DNA of 64,000 bases, from positions 23,158 through 87,157 of the forward strand of contig JAUXUN010000009.1 of the NCBI GenBank assembly GCA_030680855.1, read 5' to 3'. Numbering within the stretch: the first letter of the stretch is position 1; each line of letters begins with the position of its first letter. Below, piece by piece: positions 28,515-36,108 of this stretch. The notes beneath the pieces are model-generated. The model did no database searches. It was not told the DNA's origin and saw only the letters and a list, made by a program, of their open reading frames with translations. Made by a program: the position numbers and the translations under genes. The stretch is from Aestuariivirga sp. Its GTDB lineage: Bacteria; Pseudomonadota; Alphaproteobacteria; Rhizobiales; Aestuariivirgaceae.

Positions 28515-29450
28515 TTAGTTTCCGAGCAGGATATCGCGTTCCTGGCCGGCGGCGATGTCAAAGCTGGCGGTCAGGAGCTCGGTGCCGATCTGGGCTTTGG
28601 CAATGTAAGCACCTGGGGTCAGCACAACACTTGCCGATAATCCGTCAATGGCGGGAAGCTGCTCGCCATGGCCGTCGGTTACCAACCATGACACATGGGC
28701 ATCGGGGGCGCCCACATAGGACAGCCGCGCCAGCCCAGCGGCATGGTCAATCTCGACGGCGCTCATCAGGCCGGAATTCACATGAACGTCAACTACGACG
28801 ACGGCGTTGCCCGTGGCAAAACGGCTTTCAATGCGGTAGTCGCCGGATTTGACGCGGAGGATTTCGCCCGGCACCTTGGAAATGGTGATGAGCTTGCCCT
28901 TGTCAGCACCAGAAAGCGCATAGACAAGGGATTGGGTTTGCGCTGAGGTCAGCCCGAGGCCCTGGACGCGGGGCAGAACCCGGATGCCGCCAACTTCCAA
29001 AACAAAGCTGACCATTAGACGGTTGGCTTCCAGCAAGGTCAGGCTCTGTGAAAAACTGGCGGAGCCGTAGCGGGCTTCGACGGAATAATCCCCCGGCGGG
29101 AGAGCGACATGGGCAAGTTCGGTAGTCCTGTCATAAACGATGCCGCCCTGGGCATCGCGCAGCGTCCAGGAAATATCGCGCTCAATCAGGCCGCCCGATT
29201 CGGAAAGTCTTGCGCTCAGTTCCAGGCCTTCGTTGCCGGGCTTGACGATCTCGATGGCGATGTCATGGGCGACCTTGGTTTGGAATTTTGGCGCCATAAC
29301 CGCAACGGCGCTTTCTTCGGTTGTTTTGGGAGCGCCCAGCGCATCAGCGAAGGCAATGGGGCTCAGAAACAGAACCGCCGCCAGAAGTGCTGCGGATGTC
29401 GCGCTTTTCTGACGGCGGATTTGCAGTGCACGGGTGCTGAGGTCGTGCAT
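28515..29450 (-). CDS. Secreted protein with three tandem beta-rich repeats, unknown function
   Basis: The 311-residue protein has a signal peptide (LLAAVLFLSPIAFADA, cleavage near residue 36). Three repeats follow at about 93-160, 174-247 and 252-311. Each has W/Y-x-L at the start, then a turn of the type L-P-P-G-D-Y, V-K-S-G-D-Y or L-T-P-G-A-Y at 119, 201 and 279, then a short strand and a GQ/NSG turn. This resembles small Ig-like or carboxypeptidase-regulatory-like folds. I do not recognise the family. The start at 29450 has GGGGA upstream. An exact CtrA box lies 87 bases upstream. Confidence 0.72.
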   Translation of the reverse strand: MHDLSTRALQIRRQKSATSAALLAAVLFLSPIAFADALGAPKTTEESAVAVMAPKFQTKVAHDIAIEIVKPGNEGLELSARLSESGGLIERDISWTLRDAQGGIVYDRTTELAHVALPPGDYSVEARYGSASFSQSLTLLEANRLMVSFVLEVGGIRVLPRVQGLGLTSAQTQSLVYALSGADKGKLITISKVPGEILRVKSGDYRIESRFATGNAVVVVDVHVNSGLMSAVEIDHAAGLARLSYVGAPDAHVSWLVTDGHGEQLPAIDGLSASVVLTPGAYIAKAQIGTELLTASFDIAAGQERDILLGN

Positions 29451-29536
29451 GCTGTCGTCCCCTGTTTCGTTTCCCCCAGCCTTCCGGCCGGTAACTGAAT
29501 CAAAGCACAGCCCACTTGCCTCCGGCAACGGGATAC

Positions 29537-29552
29537 TTAATTTTTAGTTAAC
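29537..29552. promoter_or_regulatory. Exact CtrA box TTAA-N7-TTAAC
   Basis: TTAA (29537-29540), seven bases, then TTAAC (29548-29552) is the full-length CtrA consensus. It lies in the 162 bases between the divergent secreted-protein gene and the nitroreductase gene, so either or both may be under cell-cycle control. Only this site and the one at 31713 were found in intergenic DNA of the window. Confidence 0.6.
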
Positions 29553-29612
29553 GAACTTCGGCCAATTGAAATCATTGCGTTTTTGGACTTGAGCCGCCAC
29601 ATTGCGGGAATC

Positions 29613-30203
29613 ATGATAAACCTGAACGATCTCACCTCGCCTTTGGCTTTCCTCAAAACCAGAAAATCCGGATCGGTCAAGGCCTTAGGGCTGCCAGGAC
29701 CCAATCCTGGGCAAATTTCCGAGATTCTGGACATTGCCGTGCGGGTGCCCGATCACGGCAAGCTCACGCCCTGGCGTTTTGTGCTTTTCGAAGGGGTGGC
29801 GCGGTCGGAAATAGGCAAAGTCTTTGCGGAGCGGTGGAAGGTGCTGTATCCGGACCATGGCGAGGACAGCATCGCCTTTCAGCGCGGCTTGTTCCTGCGG
29901 GCGCCTGTAGTGATTGTGGTGGTTTCGACGGCGGGGCCGCACGTCAAGATACCGGAGTGGGAGCAACTGCTGTCTTCGGCGGCGGTGTGTTACAATACGG
30001 TGCTGGCGGCAACGGCGATGGGTTTTGACGCGCAATGGCAGACCGATTGGGTGGCTTATGATCCCGAGGCAATGGCGGCGATGGGACTGAAGGGAAGCGA
30101 GCGGGTGGCAGGCATCATCTGCATTGGAACGGCAACCGTGCCCCTTGAAGACCGACCGCGGCCTGACCCGCAGACACTTCTCACGCGATGGGTGAAAGCA
30201 TGA
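29613..30203 (+). CDS. Nitroreductase family protein (YdjA-like)
   Basis: The 196-residue protein has the short nitroreductase form: FLKTRKSGSVKALG, the flavin-phosphate element RVPDHGKLTPWRFVLF, and GLKGSERVAGIICIGTA near the end. It is an FMN-dependent NAD(P)H reductase with unknown substrate. I took the ATG at 29613 because GGGAA lies just upstream; a start at 29583 lacks a site. It overlaps the HAD gene by four bases. Confidence 0.85.
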   Translation: MINLNDLTSPLAFLKTRKSGSVKALGLPGPNPGQISEILDIAVRVPDHGKLTPWRFVLFEGVARSEIGKVFAERWKVLYPDHGEDSIAFQRGLFLRAPVVIVVVSTAGPHVKIPEWEQLLSSAAVCYNTVLAATAMGFDAQWQTDWVAYDPEAMAAMGLKGSERVAGIICIGTATVPLEDRPRPDPQTLLTRWVKA

Positions 30204-30904
30204 CGATCCGCGGCGTTCTCTTTGACAAGGATGGCACGCTGATTGACGTGAACGGCACATGGGTCCCGATCTACCGCCAGATGCTGTGCGACCAGTTTGA
30301 CATCAAGCCCGCTGACGCCGACCTGATGATGGAGAGGGTGGGATATAATCCGAAGACAGATGGATTTGATGCAAATTCCGTTCTGGCGGCCGGCACGACG
30401 CGCCAGCTTATCGATTACTGGTGGCCGGGCCTTGACGAGGCGGGGGCGCTGGAAATGGTGCGGATGATCGATGTCGACTATGCGCCGCTGTCGAAATCCC
30501 TGCTCAAGCCCCTGATGCCGCTGGCGCCGCTTCTTCAGGAACTGAAGGAGATGGCGCTGCATGTGGGCCTTGCCACCAATGACAGCCACTATTCCGCCCG
30601 CAACCATCTCAACCATCTCGGCATACTGGAGCTTTTCGACGAAGTGATTGCCGCCGATTCGGTAGCCACCCCCAAGCCATCGGGCGAAATGATCCGCCGG
30701 TTTGCCGGCACGGTTGGTTTGAAGTCTTCGGAAATTGCCATGGTGGGGGACAATGCCCATGACATGGAGGAAGCCCGCAATGGCGGGGCGGGCCTGGCCA
30801 TTGCGGTGCTCACCGGCAATGCCGGGCATGACGACATTGCGCACCTTGCCGATCACACGCTGCGGAGCATTGCCGAATTGCCGGCTTTATTGAGGTCGAT
30901 CTGA
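30200..30904 (+). CDS. HAD-family phosphatase (phosphoglycolate phosphatase-like)
   Basis: The 234-residue enzyme carries all HAD motifs: FDKDGTL (nucleophile Asp and acid Asp), ATNDSHYS for motif II, Lys in TPKPSGEM, and GDNAHDMEEA for motif IV. A helical C1 cap sits after motif I. It resembles Gph-type phosphatases, but the cap sequence does not fix the substrate. It is coupled (ATGA) to the nitroreductase gene and ends one base before the flavin reductase gene. Confidence 0.88.
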   Translation: MTIRGVLFDKDGTLIDVNGTWVPIYRQMLCDQFDIKPADADLMMERVGYNPKTDGFDANSVLAAGTTRQLIDYWWPGLDEAGALEMVRMIDVDYAPLSKSLLKPLMPLAPLLQELKEMALHVGLATNDSHYSARNHLNHLGILELFDEVIAADSVATPKPSGEMIRRFAGTVGLKSSEIAMVGDNAHDMEEARNGGAGLAIAVLTGNAGHDDIAHLADHTLRSIAELPALLRSI

Positions 30905-30905
30905 G

Positions 30906-31499
30906 ATGTTCTATGACGCCGTCCGCAATGACCACGGCTTTGAAGTTGATCCCTTCAAGGCGCTGGTGGCGAGGCCCATCGGCTGGCTTTCAACGATTTC
31001 GGCGGACGGCAATGCCAACCTCGCGCCCTACAGTTTTTTCAATATCGTTTCCGAACGGCCGCATTACGTTATCTTCGGTTCGACCGGCTACAAGGACAGC
31101 CTGCGGAACATTGAAGCGACGGGCGAATTCGCGGTGAATGTTACCACCTACGCAATCCGCGAAGCGATGAACATGTCGTCATCGGTCGTGCCGTCCCACG
31201 TTGATGAATTTGCCCTTGCCGGTTTGACCAAGGCCCCATGCCAGCTCATCAAGCCGCCGCGGGTGGCCGAAAGCCCGGCCAATCTGGAATGCCGCCTCTA
31301 CAAGAAAATCGAACTGCCCGATGACGAGGGGCGGGTTGGTAACTGGCTGGTGGTGGGGCGCGTCATTGGGGTTCACATCGACGACCGGTTCATTGAAAAC
31401 GGCCGGGTGAACAGCGGCGCCATGCAGATGATATCGCGCCTTGGCTACGCCGAATATGCCACAATCGACGATGTCTGGCGGATGCGCCGGCCGGGATAA
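30906..31499 (+). CDS. Flavin reductase-like FMN-binding protein
   Basis: The 197-residue protein has the flavin reductase-like split beta-barrel: ARPIGWLSTISADGNANLAPYSFF, then VIFGSTGYKDSLRNIEATGEFAVNV and VVGRVIGVHIDDRFI. It binds FMN and may supply reduced flavin to a monooxygenase or reduce a small molecule. The start ATG is one base after the HAD stop, so nitroreductase, HAD and this gene form one transcription unit. Confidence 0.88.
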   Translation: MFYDAVRNDHGFEVDPFKALVARPIGWLSTISADGNANLAPYSFFNIVSERPHYVIFGSTGYKDSLRNIEATGEFAVNVTTYAIREAMNMSSSVVPSHVDEFALAGLTKAPCQLIKPPRVAESPANLECRLYKKIELPDDEGRVGNWLVVGRVIGVHIDDRFIENGRVNSGAMQMISRLGYAEYATIDDVWRMRRPG

Positions 31500-31641
31500 T
31501 TATCCAACGGGCCGTTTGCGCAGGGAACGGACTATGTCCAGCGGAAGTTCTGCAACCCTGCCTTGCCTCATTTTGCTGCTGAGTCGCGTCACGAGTCCTG
31601 AACAGGGGTGGAACGCCGTATTGTCGCCACAGTTGTAAGAC

Positions 31642-31728
31642 CTGTTGACAACAGTGATTTGTGTTTGTCCGTCAGTGGCTTAGAGGTTGTGGAAAAGCTG
31701 TGGAAAAGGTGTTTAACGTCTCATTAAC
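31642..31728. promoter_or_regulatory. Cell-cycle type promoter region: palindrome, tandem DnaA-like boxes and CtrA box
   Basis: The 305-base gap 31500-31804 has no gene. It contains the palindrome CTGTTGACAACAG (31642-31654), two direct TGTGGAAAA motifs (31688-31696 and 31699-31707, 11 bases apart; TTTTCCACA on the minus strand fits the relaxed DnaA box TTWTNCACA), and an exact CtrA box TTAA-CGTCTCA-TTAAC at 31713-31728. They precede the pseudo-receiver gene by 77-163 bases, so dual control by DnaA and CtrA is plausible. Confidence 0.55.
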
Positions 31729-31804
31729 CAGAGGGGGTTCAGGAGTCGGACGGCGGCAAATTTTAGAGACGGGACATCCGTTAAAACGCCCGGGAAGACT
31801 CGCA

Positions 31805-32170
31805 ATGGTCAGGTGCCTTTTGATCGACAGGGACGCAACGGAACGCAAGCGCGTTTCGCAACTGCTGGGCGATCTCGGCCTTAACTTCGCGGAAAGCTCC
31901 GCCGCCGATGAAGGCCTCAAGTATTGCAACGACAATTCGCCCGACGTGGTGGTGATGGCCGCAAGCCCGGAAGGCATGGCGCCCAGCGATTTCATCAGGC
32001 GGATGCGCAAGACGGCGCGAGGCAAGAAAACCGTGGTCATTCTCTACGCCGACAAGCCGGATGCCGAAGAGATCGGCCAATCCATTCTGGAGGGGGCGGC
32101 GGAATTCATGATGCAGCCCTTTGATTTAGAGCTCTTGCAATTCAAGCTGCACCAGGCCGGGGTCCTCTGA
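31805..32170 (+). CDS. Degenerate response-regulator receiver protein
   Basis: This 121-residue single-domain receiver has the CheY-like fold. The acidic pair is kept (Asp8, Asp10 in LLIDRDATE), but the phosphoacceptor Asp is Ala52 (SPDVVVMAASPEG), the switch Thr is Tyr81 (VVILYAD) and the conserved Lys is Gln104 (FMMQPFD). It therefore cannot be phosphorylated in the normal way. It may bind a partner constitutively. I took the ATG at 31805; the frame to 31661 runs through the promoter elements. A DUF2336 gene follows 98 bases later. Confidence 0.8.
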   Translation: MVRCLLIDRDATERKRVSQLLGDLGLNFAESSAADEGLKYCNDNSPDVVVMAASPEGMAPSDFIRRMRKTARGKKTVVILYADKPDAEEIGQSILEGAAEFMMQPFDLELLQFKLHQAGVL

Positions 32171-32268
32171 CCCGCCTTAAGCGTTCGTCAAGAGACATGG
32201 TGAACCAAATATTAAGGCTTGCCACGTAGCCTGAGGCCATCAGATGATGACTAGATTGGCTCCCGTAA

Positions 32269-33435
32269 ATGCGTAGTGAACCCAAGCCCGGCCTCGACAC
32301 CAGCATATTCATGGACGTTATTGAAAACGGCGATGCGATGGCGCGCACCAAGCTTGCCGTGCAGCTTGCGGCCCTCTTGTGCGCTGAAGACACTTCGAAG
32401 GCGGACAGCGCGCAAGTCGTGCCGGTGGTTCTCAAGCTCTCAGTTGACCCGGTCAAGGAGGTGCGCCGCACGCTGGTCAACGGGCTGGTTGGCCTGCTGA
32501 CCCTCCATGCGGATATCCTGTTTTCGATTATTGCCGATGACGATGATGTGGCCTTGCCGTTTCTGGCGGCGACGCCGGCGCTCAATCATTGGCACATGCT
32601 TGCGGTCTTGCGGGTGGGCGACATGGCGCGGCAGGAGACGGTGGTTCTCCGCTCCGATCTTTCCAAGGAATCGCTCACCTATGCGGTGAAGTCCGCGCCG
32701 CTTGAGGTTTGCCTGCGGTTGTTTGAGAATCTTGCGCTGCATCTTGATGACCGGGACTATCACACGCTTTATACGCGCTTTGGCCAGGTGCCGGAGATGG
32801 TGGAGCTTTTGCTTGGCCGGCCGAACCTGCCGCTGGATATCCGCATCCTGCAGGCCAAGCGCGCCTCAAACCGGATGCAGCAACTGATGGCGGAACGCGG
32901 CTGGATGGCTGACAATGACGCCAGCGAGCTGGTGGCGGACGCGGAAGAAACGGCCATTTTGCGGATCCTGGTTGAAGCCAGCAACGACGAACTGGCGAGG
33001 GCCATTCCCTTTCTGGTGTCAAAAAAGATGCTGACGCCGTCGATCATTCTGCGCGCCGCGGCAATCGGCGAGATGAAAATGGTGCAGTGGTCGCTGGCGC
33101 ATCTTTCAGGAGTGGGGCTGGCACGGGCCCATGAATTGATGATGGGCCGCGGCTTGATGGGATTGAAATCGCTGCACAGCAAGTCGGGCCTTCCGCAATC
33201 CTGCTACGGGCTGCTGATGGCGGCCTGTGACGTGATGAAGGATGCGAAGGAAGAGGGGCTTCCGCTTGATCCTGAAAGCTTTGGCCGGCGGCTGATAGAA
33301 GCGCTGATGACGCGCTATGAAAACATGCAGAGCGCCGAGCGCAGCAAGAACCTGGAATTTATCGGGCGCTTTGCCGAAGACCGGGTGCGCAAGATCGCCA
33401 AGCGCCTGCGCGCTGATATGGTGCGGGCGGCTTAA
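32269..33435 (+). CDS. DUF2336 domain-containing protein
   Basis: The 388-residue, all-helical protein matches DUF2336, a family confined mostly to Alphaproteobacteria. It starts with HEAT-like helices ([24 protein letters not shown]) and has a long C-terminal helical half with [22 protein letters not shown]. No enzyme motif is visible. In several genomes this family sits next to response regulators, as here. A role in binding the adjacent receiver is inference. It ends four bases into the nadK stop region on the other strand. Confidence 0.82.
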   Translation: MRSEPKPGLDTSIFMDVIENGDAMARTKLAVQLAALLCAEDTSKADSAQVVPVVLKLSVDPVKEVRRTLVNGLVGLLTLHADILFSIIADDDDVALPFLAATPALNHWHMLAVLRVGDMARQETVVLRSDLSKESLTYAVKSAPLEVCLRLFENLALHLDDRDYHTLYTRFGQVPEMVELLLGRPNLPLDIRILQAKRASNRMQQLMAERGWMADNDASELVADAEETAILRILVEASNDELARAIPFLVSKKMLTPSIILRAAAIGEMKMVQWSLAHLSGVGLARAHELMMGRGLMGLKSLHSKSGLPQSCYGLLMAACDVMKDAKEEGLPLDPESFGRRLIEALMTRYENMQSAERSKNLEFIGRFAEDRVRKIAKRLRADMVRAA

Positions 33436-34199
33436 AATTTAAACTGTTCGTTGAGCACCCGCTCGGCCAGGCTGTGGCCGGGGTCGAAGAGCAGTTTCAC
33501 CGAGCGCTTCCTATCCTCGGAAATTTCGACAACTTTCACATGACGCACTTCCACATGATCGGCAACGGAGGCAACCGGGCGCTTGTCGGGCTCCAGCACG
33601 GTGATGGTGACCTTGGCATCATGGGGCAAAACGGCGCCGCGCCAGCGCCGGGGGCGGAAAGCGCTGATCGGCGTCAGGACCAGCAGCGGAGCGTTCACCG
33701 GCAGAATTGGTCCGTGAGCTGATAGATTATAGGCGGTGCTGCCGGCGGGCGTTGACAGCAGGAGGCCATCGCAAATGAGTTCTTCGAGGCGAACCTTGTG
33801 GTCAATGGAGATTTGCAGTTTCGCGGCCTGGGAGCGTTGGCGCAGAAGTGACACTTCATTAAAGGCGATGCCCTTGTGAGTCTTGCCGCTTTCATCGGTG
33901 GCCACCATGCGCAGAGGGCGGATGGCGGTGAGCTCGGCGGCATGCAAGCGTTCAAACAGATCGCCTTCGGCGTAATCATTCATCAGGAAGCCCACCGAGC
34001 CGCGGTTCATCCCGTAGATGGGGGTTCCCGTCGAAACAAAGCGGTGCAGGGTTTGCAGCATGTGGCCATCGCCGCCAAGCGCCACAACCACATCGGCTGA
34101 TTCGGGCGTGGCATTGCCATAACGCTTGGCCAACCGGGACAGGGCCTTGCGGGCTTCAGGCGTGTCGGAAGCAGAAAAGGCGATGTGGGTGAATTTCAT
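33432..34199 (-). CDS. nadK: NAD kinase
   Basis: This 255-residue enzyme phosphorylates NAD to NADP. The diacylglycerol-kinase-like GGDG motif is in [17 protein letters not shown], and the substrate site in [15 protein letters not shown] and [21 protein letters not shown]. Length fits the small bacterial form. The stop overlaps the end of the DUF2336 gene by four bases. It is divergent from the DUF1636-cobP unit, with 88 bases between. Confidence 0.94.
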   Translation of the reverse strand: MKFTHIAFSASDTPEARKALSRLAKRYGNATPESADVVVALGGDGHMLQTLHRFVSTGTPIYGMNRGSVGFLMNDYAEGDLFERLHAAELTAIRPLRMVATDESGKTHKGIAFNEVSLLRQRSQAAKLQISIDHKVRLEELICDGLLLSTPAGSTAYNLSAHGPILPVNAPLLVLTPISAFRPRRWRGAVLPHDAKVTITVLEPDKRPVASVADHVEVRHVKVVEISEDRKRSVKLLFDPGHSLAERVLNEQFKF

Positions 34200-34287
34200 G
34201 TCGCTTTCGTTTGCGTTGACAGATCAAGGCTTTGCCACCATTGAAGGCTCGCGACCATAGCAATCCCAGAAGGACCGAAGCAAGCCC

Positions 34288-34662
34288 ATGCGTTCGCTCG
34301 TATTTTGCACGACTTGCCGCTATTCTCAGAGCGAAGCCACGGGCGCCGACGGGCGCACGGGAGGGCAGACGCTTATTGACCACATGAAGGATGTGGTATC
34401 CGAGAAGGGGCGCCATGACATTAGAATTGAAACCCAGGCTTGCCTATGGAACTGCAAGCGCCATTGCAGCGTGGTGCTGCGCGACGATCAGCGCTTCACT
34501 TATTTCACCGGCGACCACGTGCCGGATCGTGCCCAGGCGGAAGCCATTCTCGCCTGGTTTGACCTGCATGGTGCGACAATGACCGGCGAGGTTCCGTTCC
34601 GCGAATGGCCGGGCGCCATGCGCGGCCATTTCATTGCGCGCATTCCAAGGAGCAGGCCATGA
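34288..34662 (+). CDS. DUF1636 metal-binding protein linked to cobalamin genes
   Basis: The 124-residue protein has the thioredoxin-like ferredoxin pattern of DUF1636: FCTTCRYS at the N-terminus and the later pair in ACLWNCKRHCSVVL, giving four likely Fe-S or metal ligands. The family is regularly encoded in alphaproteobacterial cobalamin clusters. A role in cobalt handling or redox has been suggested but not fixed. Its stop overlaps the cobP start (ATGA). No cobalamin riboswitch signature is seen in the 88 bases upstream. Confidence 0.85.
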   Translation: MRSLVFCTTCRYSQSEATGADGRTGGQTLIDHMKDVVSEKGRHDIRIETQACLWNCKRHCSVVLRDDQRFTYFTGDHVPDRAQAEAILAWFDLHGATMTGEVPFREWPGAMRGHFIARIPRSRP

Positions 34663-35216
34663 GTACGCTTCTGGTTTTGGGCGGAGCCCGGTCAGGCAAG
34701 AGCCGCTATGCGGAAAGCCTGGGCAAGGGGCAGAAATTTTACGTGGCGACGGCCGAGTCCTCGGATGAGGAAATGGTGCAGCGGATCGCGAACCACCGGC
34801 TGCAACGGGGACCGGGCTGGGAAACATTCGAAGTGCCACTTGATCTGGTGACAGCGCTGCAGACGATTGACGGCAAGGGCCGCTTCATCCTGATTGATTG
34901 CCTGACGATCTGGCTGAGCAACCTTATGATCGTGAAGTTTGATGTCGTGCGTGAGACCGAAATGCTCTGTGAGGCCTTGAAGAAGGTGCGGGCACAGGTG
35001 GTGCTGGTGTCGAACGAAGTGGGCCTCGGGATTGTTCCGGCCAATGCGGTGGCCAGAACTTTCCGCGACGCGCAGGGGTTTCTCAATCAGCGGGTGGCCG
35101 AAGCCGCTGACGAGGTGGTTTTCATGGCCGCGGGCCTGCCGCTCACGCTTAAAAAAACAGAGCGCAAGCCGCCGCCAGGCAAAGCAAAAAGGTCATCGCG
35201 GTCCCGTAAAGCCTGA
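34659..35216 (+). CDS. cobP: Adenosylcobinamide kinase / adenosylcobinamide-phosphate guanylyltransferase
   Basis: The 185-residue bifunctional enzyme (CobU in enterics) phosphorylates adenosylcobinamide and adds GMP, late in B12 synthesis. The P-loop is GGARSGKS (residues 8-15). VATAESSDEEMVQRIANHR and the nucleotide site LIDCLTIWLSNLM follow. It is coupled to the DUF1636 gene. The last 68 bases overlap the 3' end of cbiB on the other strand, a long convergent overlap. The C-terminal lysine/arginine-rich tail KKTERKPPPGKAKRSSRSRK falls in that overlap and looks non-conserved. Confidence 0.93.
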   Translation: MSTLLVLGGARSGKSRYAESLGKGQKFYVATAESSDEEMVQRIANHRLQRGPGWETFEVPLDLVTALQTIDGKGRFILIDCLTIWLSNLMIVKFDVVRETEMLCEALKKVRAQVVLVSNEVGLGIVPANAVARTFRDAQGFLNQRVAEAADEVVFMAAGLPLTLKKTERKPPPGKAKRSSRSRKA

Positions 35217-36108
35217 GCCCCTTGCGAATGTCATCGCGGTTCAAGGTCTCGCGGCCTTCACCCATCCATGGTAAAATAACCCGGCTTCCATCGTAGCTGC
35301 GCGGGCCGCCGAATTTGATCCCGAGGCTTGCGGCAAGGGCGGATTCAGGCCAGCCCGCATTGGGGGATTGATGTTTGGGCGCATCGCGCCACATGGCCTG
35401 CACGGCGATCTTGCCGCGCTCCCTGTCGTTCCATGCGGCAGCTGCGGCAAACAAAAATCCGGTCAAGCGTGAGGCGGGCAGGTTGATGAGATCATCGAGG
35501 CGTGCGGCGGCCCAACCGAAATTGATGTAGCGCTCGGATTTGTGGCCGATCATCGAGTCGGCAGTGTTGATGGCCTTGTAGGCCACCATGCCGGGCAGGC
35601 CGAGAAGGGCATACCACAAGACGGGCGCCACGATGCCGTCGCTGGCACTTTCGGCGAGGCTTTCGAGAGCCCCTTTCACCACGCCTGATTCATCGAGGGC
35701 GGCGGGATCACGGCCGACAATTTTTGCCACGGCCTTGCGCCCTTCATTCAAGGATGTGTCGAGACCTTTGCCGACGGCGCTTACGTGTTCATACAAGGAG
35801 TGTTGGGCGATGAGCGCGGTGGCGAGCAGGGCTTCGATGATCCAGCCAAACTGGAAAGTGGATAGAACGCTTGCGATGAGGACTGCCGGTATTGCAACGA
35901 TAAGCAGCAAAGCGAGCAATGCGGCAATGCCCCTAAGGCATGACTGCATTGGTTCGGCTTCAGAATCGTAAAGCAGGGCCTCGAGTTTTTTGAGAATGGC
36001 TCCGATCCATTCAACGGGGTGGCCGATCTTGTCATGGAGCGGTTTGGGATAACCAAACAGGCGCTCGATGAGAAGAGCCAGGGCCGCGGCGGTGAAATGC
36101 AGGGTCAT
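35149..36108 (-). CDS. cbiB: Adenosylcobinamide-phosphate synthase
   Basis: This 319-residue integral membrane protein (CobD of the aerobic nomenclature) attaches aminopropanol phosphate to adenosylcobyric acid. It has four or five membrane segments. Typical motifs are ERLFGYPKPLHDKIGHPVEWIG at the start, SLAESASDGIVAPVLWY and KAINTADSMIGHKSERYINFGWAAARLDD. Its start overlaps the cobQ stop by four bases. It belongs to the minus-strand unit cobA-cobB-cobQ-cbiB. Confidence 0.93.
   Translation of the reverse strand: MTLHFTAAALALLIERLFGYPKPLHDKIGHPVEWIGAILKKLEALLYDSEAEPMQSCLRGIAALLALLLIVAIPAVLIASVLSTFQFGWIIEALLATALIAQHSLYEHVSAVGKGLDTSLNEGRKAVAKIVGRDPAALDESGVVKGALESLAESASDGIVAPVLWYALLGLPGMVAYKAINTADSMIGHKSERYINFGWAAARLDDLINLPASRLTGFLFAAAAAWNDRERGKIAVQAMWRDAPKHQSPNAGWPESALAASLGIKFGGPRSYDGSRVILPWMGEGRETLNRDDIRKGLRLYGTAMTFLLCLAAACALFF

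Noticed and set aside
31500..31804. Replication origin
   Set aside because: DnaA-like and CtrA sites are present, but there are only two DnaA boxes, no extended AT-rich unwinding region and no typical origin neighbours. A promoter is the simpler reading.
34200..34287. Cobalamin riboswitch before DUF1636-cobP
   Set aside because: The gap is too short and the conserved GCCACTG B12-box is missing. The 21-base cobA-cbiD gap is also too short.
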